From the NCBI GenBank assembly GCA_947496185.1, contig CANMCD010000003.1, forward strand, positions 248,001 through 312,000: a DNA stretch of 64,000 bases, in the 5' to 3' direction. This document shows positions 1 to 9,640 of the stretch, piece by piece (position 1 is the stretch's first letter; each line of letters opens with the position of its first letter). The notes beneath the pieces are model-generated. The model did not search any database. It worked only from the letters and a program-made list of their open reading frames with translations, and was not told the origin of the DNA. The DNA comes from an uncultured Tenacibaculum sp. (GTDB taxonomy: Bacteria; Bacteroidota; Bacteroidia; Flavobacteriales; Flavobacteriaceae). The translations under genes and the position numbers were made by a program.

Positions 1-1730
1 ATAACAACCAACAACCTTGGGTGAGTGCAGGCCCTGATAGAAGCATCCCAAAATCTACCCCTTTCGTATTAAGAGGAGGGGCTGCAGATACTGAAGCAAT
101 TGAAAAACTCACTTTTTGCTGGGAACAATTAGACACTGAAATTTCAACCATGCCTCCAGTATCAACTAGCACAGGTGGCCCTTTATTCAGATCCTTGCCA
201 CCTAAAAATTCACCCAATAGATATATGCCTGACTTTTCAACAGTATTAGCAGGAAACCTATCGAGTACTTGGGAAGTGCTTCCTTCGGTAGCTAGAGAGT
301 TAAACTTTGCGCTAACAGTCAGAGATAACCATCCAAATGGTGGAGCAGTGAATAGAGATGACATACGAATACAAGTTACCAACGCACCTCCTTTTACTAT
401 TCAAAATTTAGAAACTTGGCAAAAGAGCACCAACCAAACCCTTACTTGGAATGTAGGGCAAACCAATCAGGCTCCTATCAACTGTCAAAAAGTAAATATA
501 AAATTATCAACTAACGGTGGTATAAGCTTTGACCACACCCTAGCATCAAATACAGACAACGATGGTTCTGAATCGTTATTCTTATCTAATCTTGTTGAAG
601 AAACAGAAAATGCTATCATTATGGTAGAGGCTGCTGATAACATTTTTTATAATATTACCGCTAAATTTACAATTACTCCACCTCCACCTCCAAACTTTAC
701 TATTGAAAATACTTCTGGAGATGGGTTCGTATGTAAAAACACAACGGACGAACATACTTTTAATATAACATTTATCGCTTTAAATGAATTTGAAGAAAAT
801 GCAGTATTCTCTCTTAATAATATACCAGAAGGTGCTATAAGTGATATCACACCAGATTCACTTTCAGATAATGGAACATTTACTGTGACATTTTATAATC
901 TAACATCTGTTACATCTGGAACCTATGAAATAATTTTAGATGCTAAGATCGGTAACATCACTGAATCTTTAGTACTTAACTTAGATATTGCTTCAGAAGT
1001 TTGCCACTCAGAAGGAAACACCCTTAGTAACATAAGTACCACCTTAGTACAATTCAATACTATTGATAATGAAACACAAAATAAAGTTTCTGGATACCAA
1101 GATTTCAGAGAAATTTCAACAATAGTTATTCCCGGAGAAACCTACCCATTACACATAAACACTTTGGAAGGAAACAATTCACAATCTAGTTCATACACCT
1201 ATGCCTGGATTGACTGGAATCAAAACTGTATTCTTGAAGACACTGAAAGATTTGATTTTGGTTCAGATACTATAGTAGAAGGCACAGACTCTCCTACAAT
1301 ACTTAGCCCAGTAGATGTAACCGTACCGCAAAACGCAGTAATAGGTAGTACCTTATTAAGAATTTCTACAAAAAACAGTATTAATGGTCTACCACAGCCT
1401 TGTGAAATTGACTTCGATGGAGAAGTTGAAGATTATACTATTATTGTTGATGCTACAGCAAATATTACTGAAGAGACTTTTGAAAACTTTACTCTAAATC
1501 CTAATCCTTCAGCGGGAGAATTTAGACTTCGCTTTAATGCCCAAAAAGGAGATGTTATGATCAACCTATTTGACACAAGTGGAAGACTTGTGGAGTTTTT
1601 CAACTATAAAAATAACGAATCCTTATTTTCAAAAAGCTTTTCTGTGGAAACAATTTCTAGTGGTCTATACATCATACATATTAAGAATGAAGACATACAA
1701 ATCACTAGAAAACTAGTTATAAAACATTAA
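1..1730 (+). CDS. Secreted reprolysin-like metalloprotease paralog, C-terminal part (5' end outside window)
   Basis: This open frame runs in from the left edge; the first complete codon is at base 3 and no credible start lies inside. Upstream of the GTG at 21 the frame still reads NNQQPW, which matches the spot just after the catalytic domain in the two paralogs downstream. What remains is the non-catalytic half: an Ig-like segment beginning SAGPDRSIPKSTPF, a second beta domain, a GEVED domain (motif GEVEDY) and a type IX secretion C-terminal sorting domain beginning near LNPNPSAGEF and ending in a Lys-rich tail. The protein would be exported by the type IX system and released or surface attached. 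The catalytic domain cannot be seen, so protease activity is inferred from the paralogs at 1906-4917 and 5797-8775. Confidence 0.85.
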   Translation, partial: NNQQPWVSAGPDRSIPKSTPFVLRGGAADTEAIEKLTFCWEQLDTEISTMPPVSTSTGGPLFRSLPPKNSPNRYMPDFSTVLAGNLSSTWEVLPSVARELNFALTVRDNHPNGGAVNRDDIRIQVTNAPPFTIQNLETWQKSTNQTLTWNVGQTNQAPINCQKVNIKLSTNGGISFDHTLASNTDNDGSESLFLSNLVEETENAIIMVEAADNIFYNITAKFTITPPPPPNFTIENTSGDGFVCKNTTDEHTFNITFIALNEFEENAVFSLNNIPEGAISDITPDSLSDNGTFTVTFYNLTSVTSGTYEIILDAKIGNITESLVLNLDIASEVCHSEGNTLSNISTTLVQFNTIDNETQNKVSGYQDFREISTIVIPGETYPLHINTLEGNNSQSSSYTYAWIDWNQNCILEDTERFDFGSDTIVEGTDSPTILSPVDVTVPQNAVIGSTLLRISTKNSINGLPQPCEIDFDGEVEDYTIIVDATANITEETFENFTLNPNPSAGEFRLRFNAQKGDVMINLFDTSGRLVEFFNYKNNESLFSKSFSVETISSGLYIIHIKNEDIQITRKLVIKH

Positions 1731-1814
1731 AAAACAAAAAACATTACCAATCATAAAACACTGACACATAACAATATATTTAACAGTATTAACTAATTTA
1801 TATCATTTTATTTG

Positions 1815-1822
1815 TATATTTG
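1815..1822 (+). promoter_or_regulatory. -7 element (TATATTTG) of the second metalloprotease gene
   Basis: TATATTTG is an exact match to the Bacteroidetes -7 consensus TAnnTTTG. It lies 84 bases before the ATG at 1906, which predicts a leader of about 75 bases. No convincing TTTG -33 box is seen. Confidence 0.5.
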
Positions 1823-1905
1823 CTGAACAATAAAAAACAATTCCCCTTTCCTTTTTATATCCAGTCATAGCCTTCTTTCTATTACTATTAATACAATTAT
1901 TTATT

Positions 1906-4900
1906 ATGAGAAAAATCTATTTTTTGCTATTACTGGTGTATTCTGGTATGATGGTGTCGCAAAATTATTGGGAAAAAATAGACTCACCAGACGAGTCCAT
2001 GGAGAAAATCCCAAAACTTGTTGAAGTTAGTGCAAAAGATAACCTTCAACTATTCAAACTTAAAGTGGAAGCGTTTACTTCAGCCTTAGCTTCGAAGTCA
2101 AAAAAAACTTCAAACAATATTATTAGCTTACCTAATAATGAGGGTGGGTTTTCCGAGTTTAGAGTATCAAAAAAACAAATTTTTGAAGATAAGTTAGCTC
2201 AAAAATTCCCACAGATCAATTCTTACATAGCTAGAGGAATTAAAGATGCTACAGCCGAAGCACATATTAGTGTTGGAAACAACGGAGTGTTTGTCATGAT
2301 TCGATCAAATAATCATAAAACATTGTTTATTGACCCTTATTCAAAGGATAGAAAAACCTATATGTTTTATCGAAAAGCAGATGTATCGAAATTAAAAAGA
2401 GACTTTAAATGTATGACAAAAGAAAGTCATATGTTAAAACTCGAAAAAAAGGAAGGTTTAACCACTAGTGATGGTCCTGATGACGGCTTGCTAAGAACCT
2501 ACAGAATGGCCATTGTAGCTACAGGAGCGTACACACAGTTTCAACTTTACAACCAATATGTTCACCCTGCTGCACCTGAATATGTCAAAAAAACAGCAGT
2601 ATTGTCAGCTATTAACACAACACTTACTAGAGTAAATGCTATTTACGAAAGAGATTTAGCTGTTCGATTCATCTTAGTGGGTGATAATGATAAACTTATT
2701 TTCTTCTTGCCTTATCATGATCAATTAACAGACGATGATTTAGAGGTATTACCCGCAGAAGGGCAACGTGCTATTGATGGTAGAATTGGTAATGGAAGCT
2801 ATGATATAGGACATACTTTTGGGCAATCAAAAACTGAAGGAGGAATTGGTTACCTAGGACTTTGCCACAATCGTTACAAAGGACACGGTGCTTCTGTTTT
2901 ATACACACCTGTAGGAGACACCTTTGATGTATCTTATGTTGCCCATGAAATTGGACATCAGCTAGGGGCACTACATACTTTTAACAACTCGTGTGGCGAT
3001 AATTTTGACTCAGAAAGCTCTGTTGAACCTGGTAGTGGTTCTACAATTATGTCATATGCAGGGATTTGCGCACCAGATGTCGCCTTTGATTCTGACGATT
3101 ATTTTCATGCAGTTAGCATAAAACAAATGTGGCAAGAAGTAGCTAGATATGGAACCAATTGTGCTGTAAAATATCAAACAAATAATACCGCCCCAGTAGT
3201 TAATGCTGGACCGGATAGAAATATACCTAGGTCAACTCCATTTGTATTAAGAGGAGAAGCTACAGACGATGATGGAGATCAACTTACGTATTGTTGGGAG
3301 CAAATAGACCCTCAATTTGCAGTCATGCCTCCTCAACCTAGTAACAATTACGGACCAATGTTTAGGTCTGTTCAACCAAAGACTTCCTCTGAAAGATATA
3401 TGCCAGCCTTATTTAACGTGGTTAACAAAATAAACTATGCTTGGGAAGTAATTCCAACTGTAGGAAGACAAATGAATTTTTCGCTTATCGTACGAGATAA
3501 TAACCCCGCTGGTGGAGCTATCGGTAGAGATGATATGAGGGTTCAAGTACTCTATGTACCACCTTTTACCGTTTCAACCCCAGAATCTTGGACTGTAAAC
3601 ACAGAGCAAACTATTGAATGGGAAGTTGGAAAAACTAACGAAGGTAGAATAAACTGTCAAAATGTAAACATTAAACTATCTACGGATGGAGGGGAAACAT
3701 TTGACACTGTACTAGCAACAAATACTCCTAACGATGGTTCTGAAACTGTTACATTACCTGAAGGACTTGAAACAACCGATACTGCTATCATTATGGTCGA
3801 AGCTGCTGATAATATTTTTTATAACGTTACAGATACTTTTACCATTATTTCTACACAACCTAATTTTACCGTAGATAGCTTTTTTGGATATGCTTCTGCA
3901 TGTAACAAAACAACTGATCAGGTAAGTTATCAAATAGACTATACCACATCACTTGGCTTTAGCGAAAATGTAAACCTATCTCTTGGTGACTTACCAGAAG
4001 GCGCTTATGGATATGTTTTTCCTAATAATGTCACTTCAGACACAACTGTTACTGTAGTATTATATAACTTATCATCTGTTGCTACAGGTGAATATCAAGT
4101 CACTTTATATGCTGATAGTACTGATATTTCTAAAACACTGGATCTTCAACTTTATCTTACCGAAGATCCTTGTTACTCTGAAGGGAACGGGTACACAAGT
4201 ACAAGTACTACTTTAGTAGAATTCAATACCATAAACATCCCTTCACCACTAAAATACTATGGATATTATGATTTTAAAGCAATCTCTACTATCGTAATTC
4301 CTGGAGAAACGTATTATATGAATGTAGAGAACTATGGTGAGAGTTATCAAGCTAATAATGCACGAACTTATGCATGGATTGATTGGAATCAAAACTGTTT
4401 TTTCGAAGCCTCAGAGGCATATGATTTGGGTCAAGGCTCACTACCTCCTGAAGGATCAGACGAATTATCAGTTCCGACCTCAAATAGTCCGTTAGCTATC
4501 ACAGTTCCAGCAGATGCACTCTTTGGTTCTACCACCTTGAGAATAACCACTAAAAATGGGCTAGAAGGATTACCTAATGCTTGTGATTTTGGATTTGATG
4601 GTGAGGTAGAAGATTATACCGTTATCGTAGATGCTACTGCTTCTACAACTAAAGATGAAATATTTGATAGTTTTAGCTTAGCTCCTAACCCATCAAGTGG
4701 TACATTTACGCTAAGTTTTAAAGCAAATAACAATGAAGATGTTAATGTCAATCTATTTGATATCAGAGGGCGACTTGTAGAATCTTTAGAATACAGGAAT
4801 ACTTCTTCTTTATTTTCTGAAACAATCACACCAACTATGGCACTTTCTAGTGGACTGTATCTAGTACAAATTAAAAACGGTACTTCTCAGACTACTAAAA

Positions 4901-4917
4901 AGCTTGTAATAGAATAA
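1906..4917 (+). CDS. Secreted reprolysin-like (M12-type) zinc metalloprotease, type IX sorted
   Basis: A 1003-residue secreted protease. Residues 1-19 form a signal peptide (hydrophobic core, then SQNYW). Residues about 20-190 look like a propeptide. The metzincin catalytic domain follows: zinc motif HEIGHQLGALH at 347-357 and Met-turn MSYAG at 382. Next come Ig-like/beta modules (about 430-745), a GEVED domain (motif at 899-903) and a type IX C-terminal sorting domain (PNPSSG at 927-932 to the end). The family predicts cleavage of extracellular proteins; the substrate is unknown. It is a paralog of the flanking genes at 1-1730 and 5797-8775 and has its own promoter at about 1815. A two-way terminator follows the stop codon. 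Confidence 0.92.
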   Translation: MRKIYFLLLLVYSGMMVSQNYWEKIDSPDESMEKIPKLVEVSAKDNLQLFKLKVEAFTSALASKSKKTSNNIISLPNNEGGFSEFRVSKKQIFEDKLAQKFPQINSYIARGIKDATAEAHISVGNNGVFVMIRSNNHKTLFIDPYSKDRKTYMFYRKADVSKLKRDFKCMTKESHMLKLEKKEGLTTSDGPDDGLLRTYRMAIVATGAYTQFQLYNQYVHPAAPEYVKKTAVLSAINTTLTRVNAIYERDLAVRFILVGDNDKLIFFLPYHDQLTDDDLEVLPAEGQRAIDGRIGNGSYDIGHTFGQSKTEGGIGYLGLCHNRYKGHGASVLYTPVGDTFDVSYVAHEIGHQLGALHTFNNSCGDNFDSESSVEPGSGSTIMSYAGICAPDVAFDSDDYFHAVSIKQMWQEVARYGTNCAVKYQTNNTAPVVNAGPDRNIPRSTPFVLRGEATDDDGDQLTYCWEQIDPQFAVMPPQPSNNYGPMFRSVQPKTSSERYMPALFNVVNKINYAWEVIPTVGRQMNFSLIVRDNNPAGGAIGRDDMRVQVLYVPPFTVSTPESWTVNTEQTIEWEVGKTNEGRINCQNVNIKLSTDGGETFDTVLATNTPNDGSETVTLPEGLETTDTAIIMVEAADNIFYNVTDTFTIISTQPNFTVDSFFGYASACNKTTDQVSYQIDYTTSLGFSENVNLSLGDLPEGAYGYVFPNNVTSDTTVTVVLYNLSSVATGEYQVTLYADSTDISKTLDLQLYLTEDPCYSEGNGYTSTSTTLVEFNTINIPSPLKYYGYYDFKAISTIVIPGETYYMNVENYGESYQANNARTYAWIDWNQNCFFEASEAYDLGQGSLPPEGSDELSVPTSNSPLAITVPADALFGSTTLRITTKNGLEGLPNACDFGFDGEVEDYTVIVDATASTTKDEIFDSFSLAPNPSSGTFTLSFKANNNEDVNVNLFDIRGRLVESLEYRNTSSLFSETITPTMALSSGLYLVQIKNGTSQTTKKLVIE

Positions 4918-4937
4918 AAGTAAATAAATAGTAATAA

Positions 4938-4972
4938 AATAAATTAGGCTGTTTTAAAAACAGCCTAATTTT
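4938..4972. terminator. Bidirectional intrinsic terminator
   Basis: The inverted repeat AAATTAGGCTGTTTT / AAAACAGCCTAATTT is flanked by A-runs and T-runs on both sides. It lies between the convergent metalloprotease (+) and lipB (-) genes and can serve both. Confidence 0.85.
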
Positions 4973-5019
4973 ATTATGTAATGAACTCATCTTGACTTTT
5001 TCTATTCCCTAAAAAATCA

Positions 5020-5724
5020 TTAATCCAACACTGAAGCTTGGATTTCAAATAATTTTTTGAAATGAAAAAGTATATGTTGTTTTACTTCATTTTCAGGAAT
5101 TTTCCTTCCTAGTTCTGCTTCCATAGAGGTCACACTTTTCTCTCTGATACCACAAGGAATAATGTGATCAAAATACCCTAAATCTACATTAACATTAAGA
5201 GCAAAACCGTGCATGGTTACCCACCTACTCGCTCTAATTCCCATAGCACATATTTTTCTTGCAAAAGGCGTTCCTACATCTAACCAAACTCCTGTTTCAC
5301 CAGCACTTCTCTCTGCTTTTATACCATAATCCGCTAAGGTTAATATGATTGTTTCTTCCAATAATCTTAAGTATTTGTGAATATCTGTAAAAAAATTTTC
5401 CAAGTCTAATATAGGGTACCCAACAATTTGACCTGGCCCATGATAAGTTATATCTCCTCCTCTATTAATCTTATAAAATGAAATTCCCTTTTGCTCAAGC
5501 TGTGTTTCATTCAGTAATAAATGCTCGATATCTCCTGACTTTCCTAATGTATACACATGAGGGTGTTCTACCAAAAGAAAATAGTTAGGTGTGACTACAC
5601 TTTGATCTCCATCTCTCTTTTTTCGTTTCAAAAGAACAATCTCATCTAGTAATTCCGTTTGAAAGTCCCAAGTCTCCTTATAATCTTTAGAACATAAATC
5701 TTTTATTTTCAGTATTTTATTCAT
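5020..5724 (-). CDS. lipB: Lipoyl(octanoyl) transferase LipB
   Basis: Transfers octanoate from octanoyl-ACP to the lipoyl domains of 2-oxoacid dehydrogenases and GcvH in the cytoplasm, the first step of lipoate assembly. The 234 residues carry the family signature RGGDITYHGPGQ at 88-99, the conserved lysine K157 in ARKICAMGIR, and the catalytic cysteine C191 in IIPCGI. Length is normal. It stands alone on the minus strand between two secreted protease genes, a context that says nothing about its role. A lipA partner is not in the window. Confidence 0.95.
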   Translation of the reverse strand: MNKILKIKDLCSKDYKETWDFQTELLDEIVLLKRKKRDGDQSVVTPNYFLLVEHPHVYTLGKSGDIEHLLLNETQLEQKGISFYKINRGGDITYHGPGQIVGYPILDLENFFTDIHKYLRLLEETIILTLADYGIKAERSAGETGVWLDVGTPFARKICAMGIRASRWVTMHGFALNVNVDLGYFDHIIPCGIREKSVTSMEAELGRKIPENEVKQHILFHFKKLFEIQASVLD

Positions 5725-5796
5725 ATTTTTAGCATAAATACCCTTTCACCCTTTGGTCTGTTAGATTCGTTTTTATATAATTCAAACATTAATCAC

Positions 5797-8775
5797 ATGA
5801 GAAAAGCATTATTTTTATTGTTATTTCTATCTCAAGCCAGTTTGGTTACTTCGCAAAATTACTGGAAAAAAATAGAATCATCATCTAAGCTCACAAAGAA
5901 AACTCCTCCTAAAGAAAAATCTATTGATCAACTAAACTTATTCACTTTAAAAACTGAAAGCTTCAAAACTGAATTAACACAAAAATCAGCATCAATAGCT
6001 GAAAATATCATTATTTTACCTAATGACAATGGTACGTTTTCAAAATTCAAGGTTTCTAAAAAAATAATTTTTGAAAATGTGTTGACTAAAAAATTCCCAG
6101 AAATTAAGTCTTATACTGCAAAAGGAATTGACGACCCTTCGGCCGTTGCCAATATTAGTTCAGGAACTGACGGCATTCATGTAATGATAACCTCTAATCT
6201 TCATAAGACACTATATATTGATCCATATTCAAAAGATCAAAAAACCTATAAGTTTTATAAAAAATCTGATATATCATCTAGAAATAAACAATTTGAATGC
6301 GAAGTTAAAGAAATAGGCAACCGTGTAATTTCTAATAATAAAAAGAGGGCTCGTATTGCGAACGATGGGCAACTGAGAACATTCAGATTGGCCTTAGCAT
6401 GTACAGGTGAGTATTCTCAATTTCATCTAAATAATCAAAACATTCCTTCAAACTCATCAGACCAAATAAAAAAGGCTGCGGTATTATCTGCTATGAACAC
6501 TACTATAACAAGAGTCAACGGTGTTTTTGAAAGAGACCTAGGTGTTCGATTTATATTGGTGGGCAATAACGACAGTATTATTTTTCTTAATGCTGCAACC
6601 GATCAATTATCCAACGATGATGCAAATAACTTAATTGACGAAAGTCAAACAGTTTGTGATAATAATATTGGCGCTGCAAATTATGACATTGGTCATACTT
6701 TTAGTACTGGAGGTGGAGGCTTAGCAGGTCTTGGTGTTGTTTGTATAAACAATCACAAAGCTCGTGGTATAACAGGAAGTTCTTCACCCATAGGGGATGC
6801 ATACGATATTGACTACGTAGCACACGAAGTTGGGCATCAATTTGGAGCACACCATACCTTTAATAATGCTTGTGGAGGTCAACGATCTTCTTCTGCATCC
6901 GTTGAAGTTGGGAGCGGTTCTACCATTATGTCTTACGCTGGAATTTGTCAACCAAATGTAGCAAATAACAGTAATGATTATTTTCATGCAGTTAGTATTA
7001 CTCAAATGTGGCAAAACATTCAATCTTCAGCAACTTGTGCTTCGGTTACAAATACCAATAACAGTCCACCAACTGCTAATGCTGGAAGCGACATGAGTAT
7101 TCCAAAATCCACACCTTTCATACTGAAAGGACAGGCAACAGATGCAAATGGAACCTCATCCTTAACTTATAACTGGGAACAGATAGACAACGAAGTGGCC
7201 GTCATGCCTCCTGTAGAAACAAATACTGCAGGCCCCTTATTTAGGTCACTACCTTCAAAAACGGTACCTGAAAGGTATTTTCCTGACTTTGCTACTGTCA
7301 TTGCTGGAAACACGGCTAGTACATGGGAAGTACTTCCTTCTGTAGCTAGGGATATGAACTTTTCTTTCACCGTAAGGGATAATCACCCAGGAGGAGGTGC
7401 AGTTGCTAGAGATGATATAAAAATTACCGTTACCGATTCACCTGCCTTTATCGTTACTAATCAAGCAACTTGGGCTCAAAATACAAGTAGAGATATTACT
7501 TGGAGTGTTGGACAATCTAATGTAGCTCCTATTAATTGTCAAACCGTAAACATTAAACTTTCTACAGACGGAGGTACCACTTTTGCTGTTAATTTAGCTT
7601 TAAACACAGCCAATGATGGTTCAGAAACAATTACCTTACCTAATAATATTGCGGATACAGAAAATGCGATAATTCTCATTGAAGCCGTTGATAATATCTT
7701 CTATAATGTAAGTTCGAAATTTACCGTTAGCTCTTCGCCTAGTTTTGCTATTACCAATACTACTGGAGACGCAGTTGTTTGTAATACGATTATGAACGAA
7801 CAGAATTTTAATATTACCTATGTAACCTCCAATGGTTTTAACGAAAATGTAAACTTTTCGCTTAATGGTGTACCCACTGGAGCTACAGGCACTGTTACAC
7901 CTAACCCACTTTCTTCTAATGGAACCGTTACCATAAATATAACCGACTTAAAAGCCGTAACACCCGGTAACTACCCAATAACATTACAAGCAAATGGGAG
8001 CAGTTTATCAAAATCATTGACATTCAATCTAAATGTATTAAGTGAAATATGTAGTTCTTCTGGTAATACAGACTACAATACAAGTACTACCTTGGTAAAA
8101 TTCAACACTATTAACAACGCTACCCCAAACAAGACCTCTGGTTACCATGATTATACAGCTATTACAACCAATGTTGTACAAGGGCAAACTTATCAGCTTA
8201 CTGTCAATACTAATACCGATGACACGGCTACACAAGAGTTTTCTACACTAACAACGGCATGGATTGATTGGAACCATAATTGTCAACTTGATCCAGATGA
8301 AAAATTAGATCTTGGTTTAGTAACAGGGAGTGCTGATGGACAAACAAGCTTAAGCCCACTAAGTGTAACAGTACCAAATGATGCACGAACAGGGAATACG
8401 TTATTAAGGGTTTCAACTAAATTTGCGGGAGATGGTGATCCTACTTCCTGTGAAACTGATTTTGATGGAGAAGTTGAAGATTACCACCTTATAGTAGACG
8501 CAACAGCGTCAACTTTAGACACAGCATTTGAAAATTTTAGTCTATACCCTAACCCCTCTAATGGAAATTTCACACTTAACTTTAGAACAAAATCTGGAAA
8601 CGTTTTTATAAAATTATTTGATTTAAGCGGTAGGCTCATTGAGTCTTTAGAATACAAAAACACTTCATCTACTTTTACTAAAAACATCTCATCAAGAGCT
8701 GTTAGCAGTGGATTATATCTTATTCACATCAAGAATGGAGATACTGAAACCACTCAAAAACTTTTGATTAAATAA
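5797..8775 (+). CDS. Secreted reprolysin-like zinc metalloprotease, type IX sorted (third paralog)
   Basis: A 992-residue paralog of the gene at 1906 with the same layout. There is a signal peptide at 1-20 (ending TSQNYW), a propeptide to about 195, and a metzincin domain with zinc motif HEVGHQFGAHH at 343-353 and Met-turn methionine M378. Ig-like modules follow, then a GEVED domain (motif at 891-895) and a type IX sorting domain from about 918 (PNPSNG). All zinc ligands and the catalytic glutamate are present, so it should be active after propeptide removal. The upstream region holds only an imperfect -7 box (TAGATTCG at 5762). The Ig-like region resembles the truncated copy at 1-1730 more closely than the middle copy, for example in the segment ending STWEVLPSVAR. 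Confidence 0.92.
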   Translation: MRKALFLLLFLSQASLVTSQNYWKKIESSSKLTKKTPPKEKSIDQLNLFTLKTESFKTELTQKSASIAENIIILPNDNGTFSKFKVSKKIIFENVLTKKFPEIKSYTAKGIDDPSAVANISSGTDGIHVMITSNLHKTLYIDPYSKDQKTYKFYKKSDISSRNKQFECEVKEIGNRVISNNKKRARIANDGQLRTFRLALACTGEYSQFHLNNQNIPSNSSDQIKKAAVLSAMNTTITRVNGVFERDLGVRFILVGNNDSIIFLNAATDQLSNDDANNLIDESQTVCDNNIGAANYDIGHTFSTGGGGLAGLGVVCINNHKARGITGSSSPIGDAYDIDYVAHEVGHQFGAHHTFNNACGGQRSSSASVEVGSGSTIMSYAGICQPNVANNSNDYFHAVSITQMWQNIQSSATCASVTNTNNSPPTANAGSDMSIPKSTPFILKGQATDANGTSSLTYNWEQIDNEVAVMPPVETNTAGPLFRSLPSKTVPERYFPDFATVIAGNTASTWEVLPSVARDMNFSFTVRDNHPGGGAVARDDIKITVTDSPAFIVTNQATWAQNTSRDITWSVGQSNVAPINCQTVNIKLSTDGGTTFAVNLALNTANDGSETITLPNNIADTENAIILIEAVDNIFYNVSSKFTVSSSPSFAITNTTGDAVVCNTIMNEQNFNITYVTSNGFNENVNFSLNGVPTGATGTVTPNPLSSNGTVTINITDLKAVTPGNYPITLQANGSSLSKSLTFNLNVLSEICSSSGNTDYNTSTTLVKFNTINNATPNKTSGYHDYTAITTNVVQGQTYQLTVNTNTDDTATQEFSTLTTAWIDWNHNCQLDPDEKLDLGLVTGSADGQTSLSPLSVTVPNDARTGNTLLRVSTKFAGDGDPTSCETDFDGEVEDYHLIVDATASTLDTAFENFSLYPNPSNGNFTLNFRTKSGNVFIKLFDLSGRLIESLEYKNTSSTFTKNISSRAVSSGLYLIHIKNGDTETTQKLLIK

Positions 8776-8801
8776 AAAATATAACATACATACCAAGAAG
8801 C

Positions 8802-8838
8802 AAGAAGAACGTAAAATAAAATTATGTTCTTCTTTTTA
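8802..8838 (+). terminator. Intrinsic terminator after the third metalloprotease
   Basis: AAGAAGAAC (8802-8810) pairs with GTTCTTCTT (8826-8834), followed by a short T-run. It lies 26 bases after the stop codon. Confidence 0.65.
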
Positions 8839-8997
8839 TTTATCCCTATAACTCCACCTCCAAAATACCTTAAGAAAAAGCATTAAAAACTCATTTATTC
8901 TAATGAGTAATAAAAAAAAGATGCATTTTTTACTTCAACCCCAATAAAACATTACTATAAATTAATATATAGAATGTTATTTCATACTTTTTTTATG

Positions 8998-9005
8998 TAA
9001 TTTTA
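8998..9005 (+). promoter_or_regulatory. Probable -7 element of the deoxynucleoside kinase gene
   Basis: TAATTTTA is a 7/8 match to TAnnTTTG and ends 5 bases before the ATG at 9011. If real, the transcript would be almost leaderless. Confidence 0.3.
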
Positions 9006-9010
9006 CCTTA

Positions 9011-9640
9011 ATGAAATTAAATTCTATGCATGTAGCAATTGCAGGTAATATTGGCGCAGGAAAAACTACCTTAACAAAACTATTAGCAAAACATTATCAT
9101 TGGGAACCCCACTTTGAATCCATCGATGAGAATCCTTATCTAGATGACTTCTATGCAGAAATGGAACGATGGTCATTTAATTTACAAGTATACTTTCTAA
9201 ACACACGATTTAGTCAAATAATAGAACTAAGAAAAACAGGTAAAAATATCATACAAGATAGAACGATCTATGAAGATGCTCGAATTTTTGCCCCAAATTT
9301 ACATGCTATGGGACTAATGACGAATAGAGATTACAACAATTATTCGTCATTATTTAAACTCATGGAAAATCTAGTAACACCTCCTGATTTACTCATTTAT
9401 CTAAGAGCTAACATTTCAACATTAGTTGAACAAATACACAAACGCGGTAGAGCTTTTGAAAACTCCATTAGTATTGACTATTTAAGTAGGTTAAACGAAC
9501 GTTACGAAGCTTGGATAAGCACTTACGACAAAGGAAATGTATTAACCATAAATGTTGATGATCTTGATTTTGTTGAAAAGCGTGAAGATCTAGGCGTTGT
9601 AATCGATAAAATCGATGCGCAAATAAATGGTTTATTCTAG
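9011..9640 (+). CDS. Deoxynucleoside kinase (dAK/dGK/dCK family)
   Basis: Phosphorylates salvaged deoxynucleosides to deoxynucleoside monophosphates using ATP, in the cytoplasm. The 209 residues show the P-loop GNIGAGKT at 12-19, a substrate glutamate in FESIDENPYL, the DRT form of the family's ERS motif at 83-85 (IIQDRTIYEDA) and an arginine-rich lid (HKRGRAFE). Deoxyadenosine is a likely substrate for bacterial members of this type, but the base specificity cannot be read directly. A second domain of the same family is fused to FolK at 18169-19299. The 3' end overlaps the convergent rRNA methyltransferase gene by 9 bases. Confidence 0.88.
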   Translation: MKLNSMHVAIAGNIGAGKTTLTKLLAKHYHWEPHFESIDENPYLDDFYAEMERWSFNLQVYFLNTRFSQIIELRKTGKNIIQDRTIYEDARIFAPNLHAMGLMTNRDYNNYSSLFKLMENLVTPPDLLIYLRANISTLVEQIHKRGRAFENSISIDYLSRLNERYEAWISTYDKGNVLTINVDDLDFVEKREDLGVVIDKIDAQINGLF

